This document shows positions 41,950 through 49,165 of a stretch of 64,000 nt of DNA, one piece after another. Numbering within the stretch: position 1 is the stretch's first letter; each line of letters opens with the position of its first letter. Source of the DNA: Symbiodinium microadriaticum (taxonomy: Eukaryota > Sar > Dinophyceae > Suessiales > Symbiodiniaceae). The notes below the pieces were generated by a model. That model searched no databases, had not been told where the DNA came from, and was given only the letters and a program-made list of their open reading frames with translations. The DNA lies in NCBI GenBank assembly GCA_001939145.1, contig LSRX01000077.1, positions 803,116 through 867,115 of the forward strand, written 5' to 3'. Made by a program: the position numbers and the translations under genes.

Positions 41950-42031
41950 AGTTATAGGGGCCTTAATATTAAGATTTAAGGTATACAATTCGTTAGTCAA
42001 TTCGTTAGTAAAGGGTATTGGGATCTCTGGG
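41950..42031. mobile_element. MITE-B, left-truncated copy
   Basis: Begins within the core (TTATAGGGGCCTTAATATTA) and retains the right end AAAGGGTATTGGGATCTCTG; the left terminal repeat is missing. Confidence 0.7.
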
Positions 42032-42114
42032 TTTAGGTTTCCCTAAGAGCCCCATTACGAAGCTACAGCTACAAAAACTACTATCCTAAACCCAGGTACT
42101 TGTACCTCACAAAC

Positions 42115-42240
42115 CCTCAACCCTAAACCCTATACGGTTTGGGGGGGCTTTAGCGTTTAGGGTTTGCGGGGCTTTAGGGTTTATAGGGTTTGGGGGATTT
42201 AGGGTTTACGGTTTAGGGTTTAGGGCAGATGTTGGGGTTC
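42115..42240. repeat. Telomere-like TTTAGGG tract
   Basis: TTTAGGG and TATAGGG units just upstream of the retrotransposon. Confidence 0.8.
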
Positions 42241-42335
42241 GGGACTTCGGGGGATTTTGGATGTCGGCGCAGGGCTTCCCTAAACTAGAGCTGACAGGGG
42301 CGAAGCATAGAATAACAACCCCACGCGCAAAATGT

Positions 42336-42343
42336 GGGGGCCT
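42336..42343. mobile_element. MITE-C copy 6, left stub
   Basis: GGGGGCCT before the retrotransposon equals the left end of MITE-C; the rest of the copy resumes at 48583. No duplication of target bases is visible at the junction. Confidence 0.6.
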
Positions 42344-42414
42344 ATATAAGTGCCCACGTGTTTGGATGAGGATCCGAACTTTGAATCATGGCCGCCATTC
42401 ACCACCTCAAGTCA
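42344..42414 (+). repeat. Split direct repeat A1
   Basis: Begins ATATAAGTGCCCACGTGTTT and ends CACCACCTCAAGTCA. Identical by eye to A2 at 48364-48434. The TATATAAG at its start could serve as a promoter element, but that is only inference. Confidence 0.92.
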
Positions 42415-42430
42415 AAAAAAAAGGGGCCTC

Positions 42431-42889
42431 ATGGGTATCCAAAGCTTTCCTTTCGGTGCCATAGTGCTGCTACAGAGCTTTACGCTGGGAATCCTATCCT
42501 GGACCGTGATAGAGCAGCGACAGCTGCGGAGGCAGCTGCAAATCACACTGGAGGAGCTTGGGGCCATTCGGGACGAAGAGATCCAACTGGCTAGGGAGCT
42601 GCCTTGTGACCCGAATCCATCACCAGGTAACGGACCCACAGAGCCATCAAAAACTCCTGACGGTGGGCAGTGGAACCTGGAAGTTGCGTTGCGAGGTTTG
42701 CTGCTTCAGCTTGGGCTAGTGATACTGGTGCCTGTTAGTCTTCTTGCTTTGGTTGGGCTTTGGTGTTTCCTTCGCAAGTGGAACGCGGCAAGCGAGCCGC
42801 AATTACCTTCAACTCCAGCAGCGAGACAGCAGCTGGCCCAGAGACAGTTGGCCGAGGTGCGTCTGAGGAGGCATGGCTTTGGTCAATAG
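42431..42889 (+). CDS. Retrotransposon ORF1, two-membrane-segment protein
   Basis: The frame is open from an ATG at 42350 inside repeat A1, but the ATG at 42431 begins right at the hydrophobic segment and is chosen here (152 residues). Segment 1 spans roughly residues 7-25 (FGAIVLLQSFTLGILSWTVI). A Gln/Arg/Glu-rich helix follows (EQRQLRRQLQITLEELGAIR), then a Pro-rich linker and segment 2 near residues 86-112 (LQLGLVILVPVSLLALVGLW) with a basic end. An integral membrane protein is not a standard part of DIRS-order elements. It overlaps the next ORF by 17 bases, which suggests coupled translation or a shared transcript. Function is unknown. Confidence 0.65.
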   Translation: MGIQSFPFGAIVLLQSFTLGILSWTVIEQRQLRRQLQITLEELGAIRDEEIQLARELPCDPNPSPGNGPTEPSKTPDGGQWNLEVALRGLLLQLGLVILVPVSLLALVGLWCFLRKWNAASEPQLPSTPAARQQLAQRQLAEVRLRRHGFGQ

Positions 42890-44048
42890 AAGGGTTCTGA
42901 TCGAATATGATGTTGGAGGCCCACGCCTCTGGCATGAACGATTGGTGTTGGCTCACGTTCAGGAAGAAACTTACATAGTTCTGACGCCAGACGAGGATAT
43001 GTACGAAGAGGAATTGAGTCTGTTAAATACAGATATCCGGAGCCTCAGGGTCAAGCCGGCCAACAACAGATTGCCTCCAGGTGTTGTGGCCGCGGAGGTG
43101 TATCCCCTGCCTGTTATAAGGGCAAATGCCTTGGCAAGGTATCAGGCCGAAGCTCAGCGAATGGTTGGGCAGGGGCCAGGGGTTGTCGAAGTGGCAAGTT
43201 CCGTTCAAGGGGCAGGAGGAGCACCGATCATGGCGGTCGACATTGATACGGCGGAGGGGTTTGCAACTGGAGTGCTGAAATGGTTGGCGGCAGAAGATGG
43301 CCCGGGTGTGCAATATGGCCAGGAAGTGCAGGGGGTGTCTATTCCTACTGTGCGAGGCTGTAAGCATGTACACCAAGGGGCGGACGGAAAGCAACTCTTT
43401 GTGGAATGTGTGGACGGCGCGGACTATGAGGTTTTCATGCGGAGGCCGGCCACGCGCGACATAAGGATCCTGCCTGTGCATTACAATGCTTTGGGCCAGC
43501 CGGAGAGAAGCCTGAAGGAAGTCGCAGCGGAGTGCAGCGAGGCCAAGGTGAGGTGGACTTTAAGTGGTCCGCGCGCTGCTCGATGGTGTGTGAACTACTT
43601 GGCCATTGAGAACCTGGGCTTTGAAGGTCACCACGAGCGGCTTCGTCAGGTTACGAAGGCCGATGCCAGCAGTTGGGGCATTCAAGAGCACTTTCAGGTT
43701 TCCATGGCGTTGCGGCAGGCGCTGTTGGTGGACCAGTTGGATGCCTACAACCTCCTCACGATCGAAGTTCAATTCAGGCGGTTGCAGACGATCGAGTTTT
43801 CTTATTCCGAGAAGGCCAAGGAGATGGAGGCAAAGGCGGTGGGGGGTCGGCTGAGCCTGGAGGAGCAAACAACCTTTGGTGGAGTTGTTCGACAGTACTC
43901 CACTTTAATGGTGTGTCCAGATTTGCTATCTTTCGTGAAGGAGGAGACCGAGAAAGAAGCATCTTTAGCAAAAATCCTCCGGAAAGCCCGCGAGGAGCGG
44001 GAAGCAGCAAGGAGGCAGAAAGGGGGTCGGCAGAAAGAGGACCCTTGA
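42873..44048 (+). CDS. Retrotransposon ORF2, gag-like protein
   Basis: A 391-residue open frame starts with ATGGCTTTGG inside the end of ORF1. The N-terminus (RLWHERLVLAHVQEETYIVL followed by TPDEDMYEEEL) looks like a small beta-rich domain. The middle (residues about 230-345) is helical with AARWCVNYLAIENLG, and the C-terminus is a charged coiled coil (REEREAARRQKGGRQKEDP). No zinc knuckle is present. Position before the reverse transcriptase and the coiled-coil, basic nature fit a structural gag-like role; that is inference. The reverse-transcriptase frame lies -1 relative to it and overlaps by 375 bases, so a -1 frameshift fusion is possible, though I found no clear slippery heptamer. Confidence 0.65.
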   Translation: MALVNRRVLIEYDVGGPRLWHERLVLAHVQEETYIVLTPDEDMYEEELSLLNTDIRSLRVKPANNRLPPGVVAAEVYPLPVIRANALARYQAEAQRMVGQGPGVVEVASSVQGAGGAPIMAVDIDTAEGFATGVLKWLAAEDGPGVQYGQEVQGVSIPTVRGCKHVHQGADGKQLFVECVDGADYEVFMRRPATRDIRILPVHYNALGQPERSLKEVAAECSEAKVRWTLSGPRAARWCVNYLAIENLGFEGHHERLRQVTKADASSWGIQEHFQVSMALRQALLVDQLDAYNLLTIEVQFRRLQTIEFSYSEKAKEMEAKAVGGRLSLEEQTTFGGVVRQYSTLMVCPDLLSFVKEETEKEASLAKILRKAREEREAARRQKGGRQKEDP

Positions 44049-47000
44049 ACTACAGGGTGTGTCAGGGATTCGGTCCTGGCCTTGGCACGGCACCCAAAGG
44101 ACCACCGGATGGAAGGGAGGTTGATCGAGATCTTTTTCCCTTGCCTGAGGTTGTCACCACTCCCGCGCCGCTCGGCTTGTTTTCGAGAGGAAGCAAGCAA
44201 AGGATTGGGAGGAGGCAGCATTTTGAGGCGGAGGTGAAGCGTACAGTATCTTCACTGAATGCCATGTATGGGAAGCCTGGCAAGTTGAACGCCCAAGCAC
44301 AGAAGGGGGCCAAGATGAGCCAAGGCCAAGCAAAGGTTTTAGAATTCGTGGAGCATGCAGTACGGAGGGTCGGCGCTCCTGCCGGCCTGACGGGCTCAGA
44401 AGCCCTTGAGGAGCTTCGAGTTTCGGAGGGGTACGAGGCACTACCAACCTCGTCACCCCTCGGGTCCTTCGATCCCGAACTCATTGCACTGCCGGCCATT
44501 GGTGGTCAACCGGTGCCATTGGCCTCATTGTGGGGTGAGGACGGGCAACGTGAAGTGGAGGATTTCATTCGCACTCAGACGCTTGGAGCAGCAGAAGCTG
44601 AGGAGAAGAAGCGCAGTATTGGGTTGACCAAGACCTATGAGGATCCGCAGTTCAAAGACCACAATAAGTATGCGGGATTCGTCAAACGCCTGTATGATCT
44701 GAGCTTAGTGGACGTCAGCCTGGCGAAGCCGCAGGAGGCGGTATCTATCTTCTTTGTAAAGAAGAAGGCGGGTAAACTTCGCATGATTCTGGACTGCCGG
44801 CTCGCCAATACACATTTCGCGGAGCCGGAGGGCATCCGTTTGGCCAGTGCGGACAGTATTACCAAGATGGAGGTACCCGGCCAGGCTCCCTTGTACACTG
44901 CCTCGGCGGATTTGCAGAATGCTTTTTACACTATGGGAATGCCAATGGGACTAAGACAGCTGTTCGGATTAAAGAAGGTGAGGGCGTCAGAGCTGGGCAT
45001 CAGCGAAGTCGCAGGTGTCCCAGTGCGTCCGGAACAGTGGGTCTATCCACGAGTGGCGGTCATTCCGATGGGGTGGTCGCATGCGATGTGGTGGTGCCAG
45101 AGGTTGAGTGAGAAGCTGGTTGAAGGGTCGGGGCTCTTGAAAGAAGAACGTGTTCGGGACTTTGATCCGGTTCCAGCAGGAAACTTCTGGCACATCGAGT
45201 ATGTAGACAATCTCGTAGTGTTTGGCACAAACAAAGCCGAAGTAGAGAGAAGGTTCTGGCTGGCCGTGACGGCGCTACGAGAGGCTGGCTTGACCGTCCA
45301 CGAGATTGAGTTTGGCACGGGCGAATGTAAAGTCCTGGGCTGGGCAATCAGTGAGCAAGGAGTGGTCAGTCCGACTAGCTCCCGACTCTGGCGGCTTCGG
45401 CTGGGGATCCGTGAGATCCTGAAGAGGGGGAGAGCGAGCGGCCAGCAACTGGAGCGGTTGGTTGGGCACATGACGTTTGTGTCTCTTTGCCGCCGGGAGG
45501 CTCTCTCCGCTCTTGGCGACATTTACACGTTCATCAGGCGGCACTATAGCACCGTTGTCCCTTTGTGGAAAAGTGTGAGACGAGAGCTGAGCTGCTGGGA
45601 TGGGGTCTCGCCTTTGATCTTCGTTAATCTAGGGACTCCCTGGAACGACACTCTGTATTCTGTGGATGCTTCAGAATGGGGGATGGGGGTTACAACTAGC
45701 AAAATGGATCAGCAAGCCATAGCAACCTTGGGTAGACATGTGGAGCGTTGGCGTTTCCGAGATCCTTTAGCGAAAAACCCTCGACTTTATGTCCATGAAG
45801 CAGACTACGTTGTGGGTGCCGTCGAAAGTCCTATAGATGAGGAAGCGGGGGGAGTCACAGCCACATCGCAGCCGGAGCTACCGAAGTCCAGGTTTGCCAC
45901 TGTGAGTTTCGAGGTTGTCGACAGGGTCTGGAAGGTTGTTGGTAGACATCGTTGGCGCAGATTGGACAGCATGCCGGTCTATGAAGCAAGGGCGACCCAA
46001 TATGCAATCAGACATGCACTTCGGAACACCTGCAATTTTTGCCAGCGGTTTATAGTCCTCACAGATTCCATGACAGCGGCTGTTTCTTTCGATAAGGGCC
46101 GTTCTCATGGTTTCAAGCTACGTAGGGTTATTCAGCAAACTGCAGCTTTAACATTGAGTACTGGCGTTCAATTCCGCTCGCGATGGGTGCCAAGTGAATG
46201 GAACCCTGCTGATCTGCCGAGTCGTGGAGGATGGACGGCTTCTATCCCAAAGTACCGGTTTGGCGATGATTCACCGGCACTTGGGCATAGCAGTGACCTG
46301 GGACAAACCATCCAAGGCCAAGAAAAGACCCCGAGTCGAAGAATCCAAACCTGTGCCGAAATTGAGGCCGGCCGAGGCTCCACTGACATGGGATATAGAG
46401 CTAAGCAACGATCCAGGGCCGATGAAGCAAAAGCAGCGAGCTGCAAGGAGGAGGCAAGCCAAGCTGGACAATCCAGGCAAAACTTTGCGAAGGTCCTCCG
46501 TCAGCAGCAAAACCCTGAAGACCTACGACAAGATTTGGAAAGAGTTTCAGCAATGGAGTCAAGGGCGCGTCCATTCACAGACGTCGTTTCAGGACTTGGA
46601 TTCGCTCCTCACTGCATATCTGGAACACATCTACGAGCAGGGCGAAGACTTGAGCAAGGCCAACTATGTCACGGCAGCTGTGATTTTCAACAGGCCGGGC
46701 AGCAAAGGATTGGCGGCCATGCCTATGGCGCAGCAGTCCATGAAAGGGTGGCGCAAGCTATGCCCTCCTCGAAGCCGGATGCCAATACCTTTCGAAGCCA
46801 CGTGCCTGCTAGTGCAGCGGGCCGTGGAATGCGGCAGGAAGGAGGTCGGCCTGGTGGTCATCTTAATCTTCTTGCTTTACCTCCGGCCGTCGGAGCCGTT
46901 CCGGCTCCGTGTCCAAGACATCGTCAGGCCGATCAGAAAGGCTGCAGGTCCGTACAAGAAGTATGCCATCCTACTGCACCCGACGGAGATGGGTATTCCC

Positions 47001-48202
47001 TCGAAAACACAGCAGTGGGACGAGATGCTCTCTTTGGATTTGGAAGTCCATCGTTTCCTGGGGCCGGCTCTTGTCGAGGTCCTTCAGCTAAGGACACGCA
47101 ACAAGCAGGAGGCGGCCTTCAAAGTGAAAATGGCGGAAGTGATCAGTTTCCTGGAGAATGCTTGGAAGAAAGAAGGTTTCACTCCCATGGGGGAGCCTCA
47201 TCTTTATCGCCTGCGCCACGGCGGAGCCTCGTACGAAAGCGCGAACCGTCTCAGAGACCTCACTGCCATTCAAGCCCGGGGTCGATGGCAGACCTTGAAG
47301 TCTGTGAAGAATTACGAGAAGGGGGGCAGACTACAGCAACTTTTCGGAAGTTTGGACGAAGTCGTTCAGCGACGATGCCTCGAGGCGGCCGCAAGGCTGC
47401 CCAAACTCTTCCAGTGCCGGCGCTAAGTAACAGAGCCACACTGCATTTTGCAGTTTTTCTGGAGATTTTTAGTGGATGTGGGCGTCTAGGGCAACAAGTT
47501 TGCCGTGAATGTGGATGGCCTGTGTTGTTATGGGATATCTCCTATGGTCATGCGTATGATTTAACTGTGCGAGCAAATCAGCAGCGTATAGTACACTGGA
47601 TCCAACATGGTCTAATTCGCGCGGGACATTTGGGCACGCCTTGTAGCAGCTTCTCCCGAGCCAGAGATAGGCCAGGTAGCCCTCCTCCCTTGCGGACTGA
47701 TTCAATGCCTATGGGACAAACCGCTTTACGGCCAGGTGATACAGCACGCGTGACTGTTGGCAATGTCCTGCTGCGCTTTTCATGTCGCGTGCTACTTCTG
47801 GCAGTGCAATATCGTATGCCTTTTACATTGGAGAACCCAAAGACATCTCGCATCTGGCTGACGCCTCCGCTGCTACGCATTCTTCGTAATCGTTGCTGTG
47901 TAGTGTGTGATGTTGACTTCTGCATGTTTGGTACTCGTTGGCGCAAACCCACAAGAGTGCTAAGTGTGCATTTGGCTCTGGATGGCTTGCAGCAGTACCG
48001 CTGCTGTGGCACCAAACGTGGTCCATGCTCACGCACAGGCAAGCCTCATGTTCCGTTGATCGGACAAGATGCTACAGGTCGCTGGCTGACCCAACTGGCA
48101 CAGTCGTATCCTCTGCGCTTTGCTCGAGCTTTGGCCAAATGCTTTCTTAACACTGAGTTATCTTCCATCGCTGCCGAGTTCGGCCGCCATCTGGATCTCT
48201 GA
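43673..48202 (+). CDS. Retrotransposon ORF3: reverse transcriptase-RNase H, open through to methyltransferase
   Basis: One frame is open for 1509 codons. The true start is uncertain: the first 375 bases overlap ORF2, and the first ATG after the ORF2 stop is near 44263. Reverse transcriptase motifs: SIFFVKKKAGKLRMILDCR (motifs 1-2), SADLQNAFYTMG with the motif A Asp at 44909 (residue 413), IPMGWSHAMWW (motif B) and YVDN at 45200-45211 (motif C, residues 510-513; usual form YxDD). RNase H follows: SVDASEWGMG (Asp at 45665), VYEARATQYAI (Glu at 45983), LTDSMTAA (Asp at 46064) and NPADLPSRGG at the end. The frame then continues as a Ser/Arg/Gln-rich stretch beneath the recombinase ORF and enters a methyltransferase domain at about 47440. 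The reverse transcriptase copies element RNA; RNase H removes the template strand. Confidence 0.88.
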   Translation: MGHSRALSGFHGVAAGAVGGPVGCLQPPHDRSSIQAVADDRVFLFREGQGDGGKGGGGSAEPGGANNLWWSCSTVLHFNGVSRFAIFREGGDRERSIFSKNPPESPRGAGSSKEAERGSAERGPLNYRVCQGFGPGLGTAPKGPPDGREVDRDLFPLPEVVTTPAPLGLFSRGSKQRIGRRQHFEAEVKRTVSSLNAMYGKPGKLNAQAQKGAKMSQGQAKVLEFVEHAVRRVGAPAGLTGSEALEELRVSEGYEALPTSSPLGSFDPELIALPAIGGQPVPLASLWGEDGQREVEDFIRTQTLGAAEAEEKKRSIGLTKTYEDPQFKDHNKYAGFVKRLYDLSLVDVSLAKPQEAVSIFFVKKKAGKLRMILDCRLANTHFAEPEGIRLASADSITKMEVPGQAPLYTASADLQNAFYTMGMPMGLRQLFGLKKVRASELGISEVAGVPVRPEQWVYPRVAVIPMGWSHAMWWCQRLSEKLVEGSGLLKEERVRDFDPVPAGNFWHIEYVDNLVVFGTNKAEVERRFWLAVTALREAGLTVHEIEFGTGECKVLGWAISEQGVVSPTSSRLWRLRLGIREILKRGRASGQQLERLVGHMTFVSLCRREALSALGDIYTFIRRHYSTVVPLWKSVRRELSCWDGVSPLIFVNLGTPWNDTLYSVDASEWGMGVTTSKMDQQAIATLGRHVERWRFRDPLAKNPRLYVHEADYVVGAVESPIDEEAGGVTATSQPELPKSRFATVSFEVVDRVWKVVGRHRWRRLDSMPVYEARATQYAIRHALRNTCNFCQRFIVLTDSMTAAVSFDKGRSHGFKLRRVIQQTAALTLSTGVQFRSRWVPSEWNPADLPSRGGWTASIPKYRFGDDSPALGHSSDLGQTIQGQEKTPSRRIQTCAEIEAGRGSTDMGYRAKQRSRADEAKAASCKEEASQAGQSRQNFAKVLRQQQNPEDLRQDLERVSAMESRARPFTDVVSGLGFAPHCISGTHLRAGRRLEQGQLCHGSCDFQQAGQQRIGGHAYGAAVHERVAQAMPSSKPDANTFRSHVPASAAGRGMRQEGGRPGGHLNLLALPPAVGAVPAPCPRHRQADQKGCRSVQEVCHPTAPDGDGYSLENTAVGRDALFGFGSPSFPGAGSCRGPSAKDTQQAGGGLQSENGGSDQFPGECLEERRFHSHGGASSLSPAPRRSLVRKREPSQRPHCHSSPGSMADLEVCEELREGGQTTATFRKFGRSRSATMPRGGRKAAQTLPVPALSNRATLHFAVFLEIFSGCGRLGQQVCRECGWPVLLWDISYGHAYDLTVRANQQRIVHWIQHGLIRAGHLGTPCSSFSRARDRPGSPPPLRTDSMPMGQTALRPGDTARVTVGNVLLRFSCRVLLLAVQYRMPFTLENPKTSRIWLTPPLLRILRNRCCVVCDVDFCMFGTRWRKPTRVLSVHLALDGLQQYRCCGTKRGPCSRTGKPHVPLIGQDATGRWLTQLAQSYPLRFARALAKCFLNTELSSIAAEFGRHLDL
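46194..47426 (+). CDS. Retrotransposon tyrosine recombinase
   Basis: A 410-residue frame overlaps the end of RNase H and the open frame of ORF3. Residues about 105-190 form a helical core-binding part (TYDKIWKEFQQWSQG, then LTAYLEHIYEQGEDLS). The catalytic half shows LLYLRPSEPFRLRVQD with box I Arg at 46884 (residue 231), HLYRLRHGGAS with box II Arg at 47214 (residue 341), RGRWQTLKSV with Trp (365) and NYEK with the nucleophilic Tyr at 47313 (residue 374). In box II the usual first His is Tyr (Y-x-x-R-H), while the His after Arg is kept. Tyrosine recombinases cut and rejoin DNA through a phosphotyrosine link; here the enzyme would insert a circular DNA copy. The first ATG lies within RNase H coding, so the start is uncertain. 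Confidence 0.88.
   Translation: MNGTLLICRVVEDGRLLSQSTGLAMIHRHLGIAVTWDKPSKAKKRPRVEESKPVPKLRPAEAPLTWDIELSNDPGPMKQKQRAARRRQAKLDNPGKTLRRSSVSSKTLKTYDKIWKEFQQWSQGRVHSQTSFQDLDSLLTAYLEHIYEQGEDLSKANYVTAAVIFNRPGSKGLAAMPMAQQSMKGWRKLCPPRSRMPIPFEATCLLVQRAVECGRKEVGLVVILIFLLYLRPSEPFRLRVQDIVRPIRKAAGPYKKYAILLHPTEMGIPSKTQQWDEMLSLDLEVHRFLGPALVEVLQLRTRNKQEAAFKVKMAEVISFLENAWKKEGFTPMGEPHLYRLRHGGASYESANRLRDLTAIQARGRWQTLKSVKNYEKGGRLQQLFGSLDEVVQRRCLEAAARLPKLFQCRR
47375..48202 (+). CDS. Cytosine-C5 DNA methyltransferase-like domain of the retrotransposon
   Basis: Starting at ATG 47375, which overlaps the recombinase end by 52 bases, 275 residues follow in the ORF3 frame. Motif I is FLEIFSGCGRLG (AdoMet binding), the acidic end of strand 2 is VLLWDI, motif IV is HLGTPCSSFSRAR with the catalytic Cys at 47642, motif VI is FTLENPKTSRIW (E-N-P for the usual E-N-V), and motif VIII-like is CMFGTRWRKPTRV. 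A clear target-recognition domain and motif X are not seen, so the protein is short for this class. The known methyltransferase of DIRS elements is of the adenine Dam type, so this is a different acquisition. It could be translated as part of ORF3 or from its own start. A role in methylating element or host DNA is inference. Confidence 0.75.
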   Translation: MPRGGRKAAQTLPVPALSNRATLHFAVFLEIFSGCGRLGQQVCRECGWPVLLWDISYGHAYDLTVRANQQRIVHWIQHGLIRAGHLGTPCSSFSRARDRPGSPPPLRTDSMPMGQTALRPGDTARVTVGNVLLRFSCRVLLLAVQYRMPFTLENPKTSRIWLTPPLLRILRNRCCVVCDVDFCMFGTRWRKPTRVLSVHLALDGLQQYRCCGTKRGPCSRTGKPHVPLIGQDATGRWLTQLAQSYPLRFARALAKCFLNTELSSIAAEFGRHLDL

Positions 48203-48242
48203 TCGGCGGTGCCAGGGGGCGCAAACAAATTTGGGCAAGGCT

Positions 48243-48363
48243 GGGCATGATGCAAAGAGATGGACTGTGCAGAAACTTTCAGCTGGCTGTGGATAGTCTG
48301 GAACTCCCAGACTTGCAAGTGAATTGTTACCATCTGGCCTGCGGAAAAGTGAGCTTCCGGACC
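48243..48363 (+). repeat. Split direct repeat B1
   Basis: Starts GGGCATGATGCAAAGAGATG 40 bases after the methyltransferase stop and ends CTTCCGGACC. Identical by eye to B2. Confidence 0.93.
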
Positions 48364-48434
48364 ATATAAGTGCCCACGTGTTTGGATGAGGATCCGAACT
48401 TTGAATCATGGCCGCCATTCACCACCTCAAGTCA
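48364..48434 (+). repeat. Split direct repeat A2
   Basis: Second copy of A1, directly abutting B1. Followed by a 27-base linker (48435-48461) containing CACCCGCCCGAGGTGGGTT, a small hairpin-like sequence. Confidence 0.93.
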
Positions 48435-48461
48435 CCCGCCTCACCCGCCCGAGGTGGGTTG

Positions 48462-48582
48462 GGGCATGATGCAAAGAGATGGACTGTGCAGAAACTTTCA
48501 GCTGGCTGTGGATAGTCTGGAACTCCCAGACTTGCAAGTGAATTGTTACCATCTGGCCTGCGGAAAAGTGAGCTTCCGGACC
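48462..48582 (+). repeat. Split direct repeat B2, right end of the element
   Basis: Copy of B1. The next bases AAAATTATCAAGACTATTTT belong to MITE-C. Confidence 0.93.
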
Positions 48583-48675
48583 AAAATTATCAAGACTATT
48601 TTTGGAGGCTTCTTAATATGAGTATAATACACTTTACCCCAAAACTGTATTCGAACCGTTAAGTCCCCTACATTC
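48583..48675. mobile_element. MITE-C copy 6, right part
   Basis: ACTATTTTTGGAGGCTTC, ATACACTTTACCCCAAAAC and TTAAGTCCCCTACAT match MITE-C copies elsewhere and continue the stub left of the retrotransposon. Confidence 0.75.
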
Positions 48676-48716
48676 ACGAACGTCGCTATCTGGAGCCTTC
48701 CTGAGCATGACTTCAG

Positions 48717-48794
48717 GTGTTCAATCGGCGGCCTCCATTTGCGATCATGCCTTTCTGGAGGCAAGGTGCTGGCGTTTTGTTGCTCGACGAGAAG
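48717..48794 (+). CDS. Exon, unknown protein
   Basis: Acceptor GACTTCAG and donor AAG|GTACTG enclose 26 codons in phase 0: VFNRRPPFAIMPFWRQGAGV then LLLDEK. Composition is clearly protein-like; the plus-strand MITE/retrotransposon complex lies in the upstream intron or spacer. Probably the same gene as 48996. Confidence 0.55.
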
Positions 48795-48995
48795 GTACTG
48801 TGTGTATCCGCATGGATACACACACGAACACGTACACATGCGCGATTCATTTTCATATACATACGCACACAAAAGCGGACATGCAAGCATGCGTGCTTGC
48901 TTGCGTGCATGCTGCGCGCCTGCCTGCGCACTACGCATGTGCGGATACATGTGCGCATGCATGTGAGCTTCTCCACTGAACAGACACTTGAACAG

Positions 48996-49165
48996 AGAGC
49001 CACACGGCGGTGTTGGTGGCAGTAGGGCAGGAGGGCGATGCTGTGCGAGGCTTTCCGTCGTCTCGACGGAAGCTTGTTTTGGGCTTGGACTTGGTCACCT
49101 CGGCCTTGAAACAAGAAATTGAAGTTCGCTTCCTGGGAAAACGAAACTCATCGGATTTCAAGTGA
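48996..49165 (+). CDS. Exon, unknown protein
   Basis: After CTTGAACAG the frame reads SHTAVLVAVGQEGDAVRGFP, SSRRKLVLGLDLVTSALKQE and IEVRFLGKRNSSDF, then a GTGAAA donor at 49162 or TGA at 49163. An alternating strand-helix pattern suggests a folded domain, but I do not recognise it. A further frame (49186-49328, MLVASRRAMACKAEAPMLL) may continue. Confidence 0.5.

Larger units (their letters stand above)
42344..48582 (+). mobile_element. Tyrosine-recombinase retrotransposon (PAT/Ngaro-like architecture) with C5-methyltransferase
   Basis: This 6.24-kb element has the layout A1 - ORFs - B1 - A2 - B2: A1 42344-42414 equals A2 48364-48434 (71 bases), and B1 48243-48363 equals B2 48462-48582 (121 bases). 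Such split direct repeats are typical of PAT and Ngaro members of the DIRS order, which integrate with a tyrosine recombinase instead of an integrase, through a circular intermediate, without target duplication. Inside are a two-membrane-helix ORF, a gag-like ORF, reverse transcriptase and RNase H, a tyrosine recombinase in another frame, and a cytosine-methyltransferase-like domain. All frames are open and the repeats show no differences by eye, so the insertion is probably young and may be active. It lies within a MITE-C copy. Confidence 0.92.

Noticed and set aside
42412-45544. Minus-strand and third-frame open frames within the retrotransposon
   Set aside because: The plus-strand reading has recognisable reverse transcriptase, RNase H, recombinase and methyltransferase motifs in order; the others are shadows.
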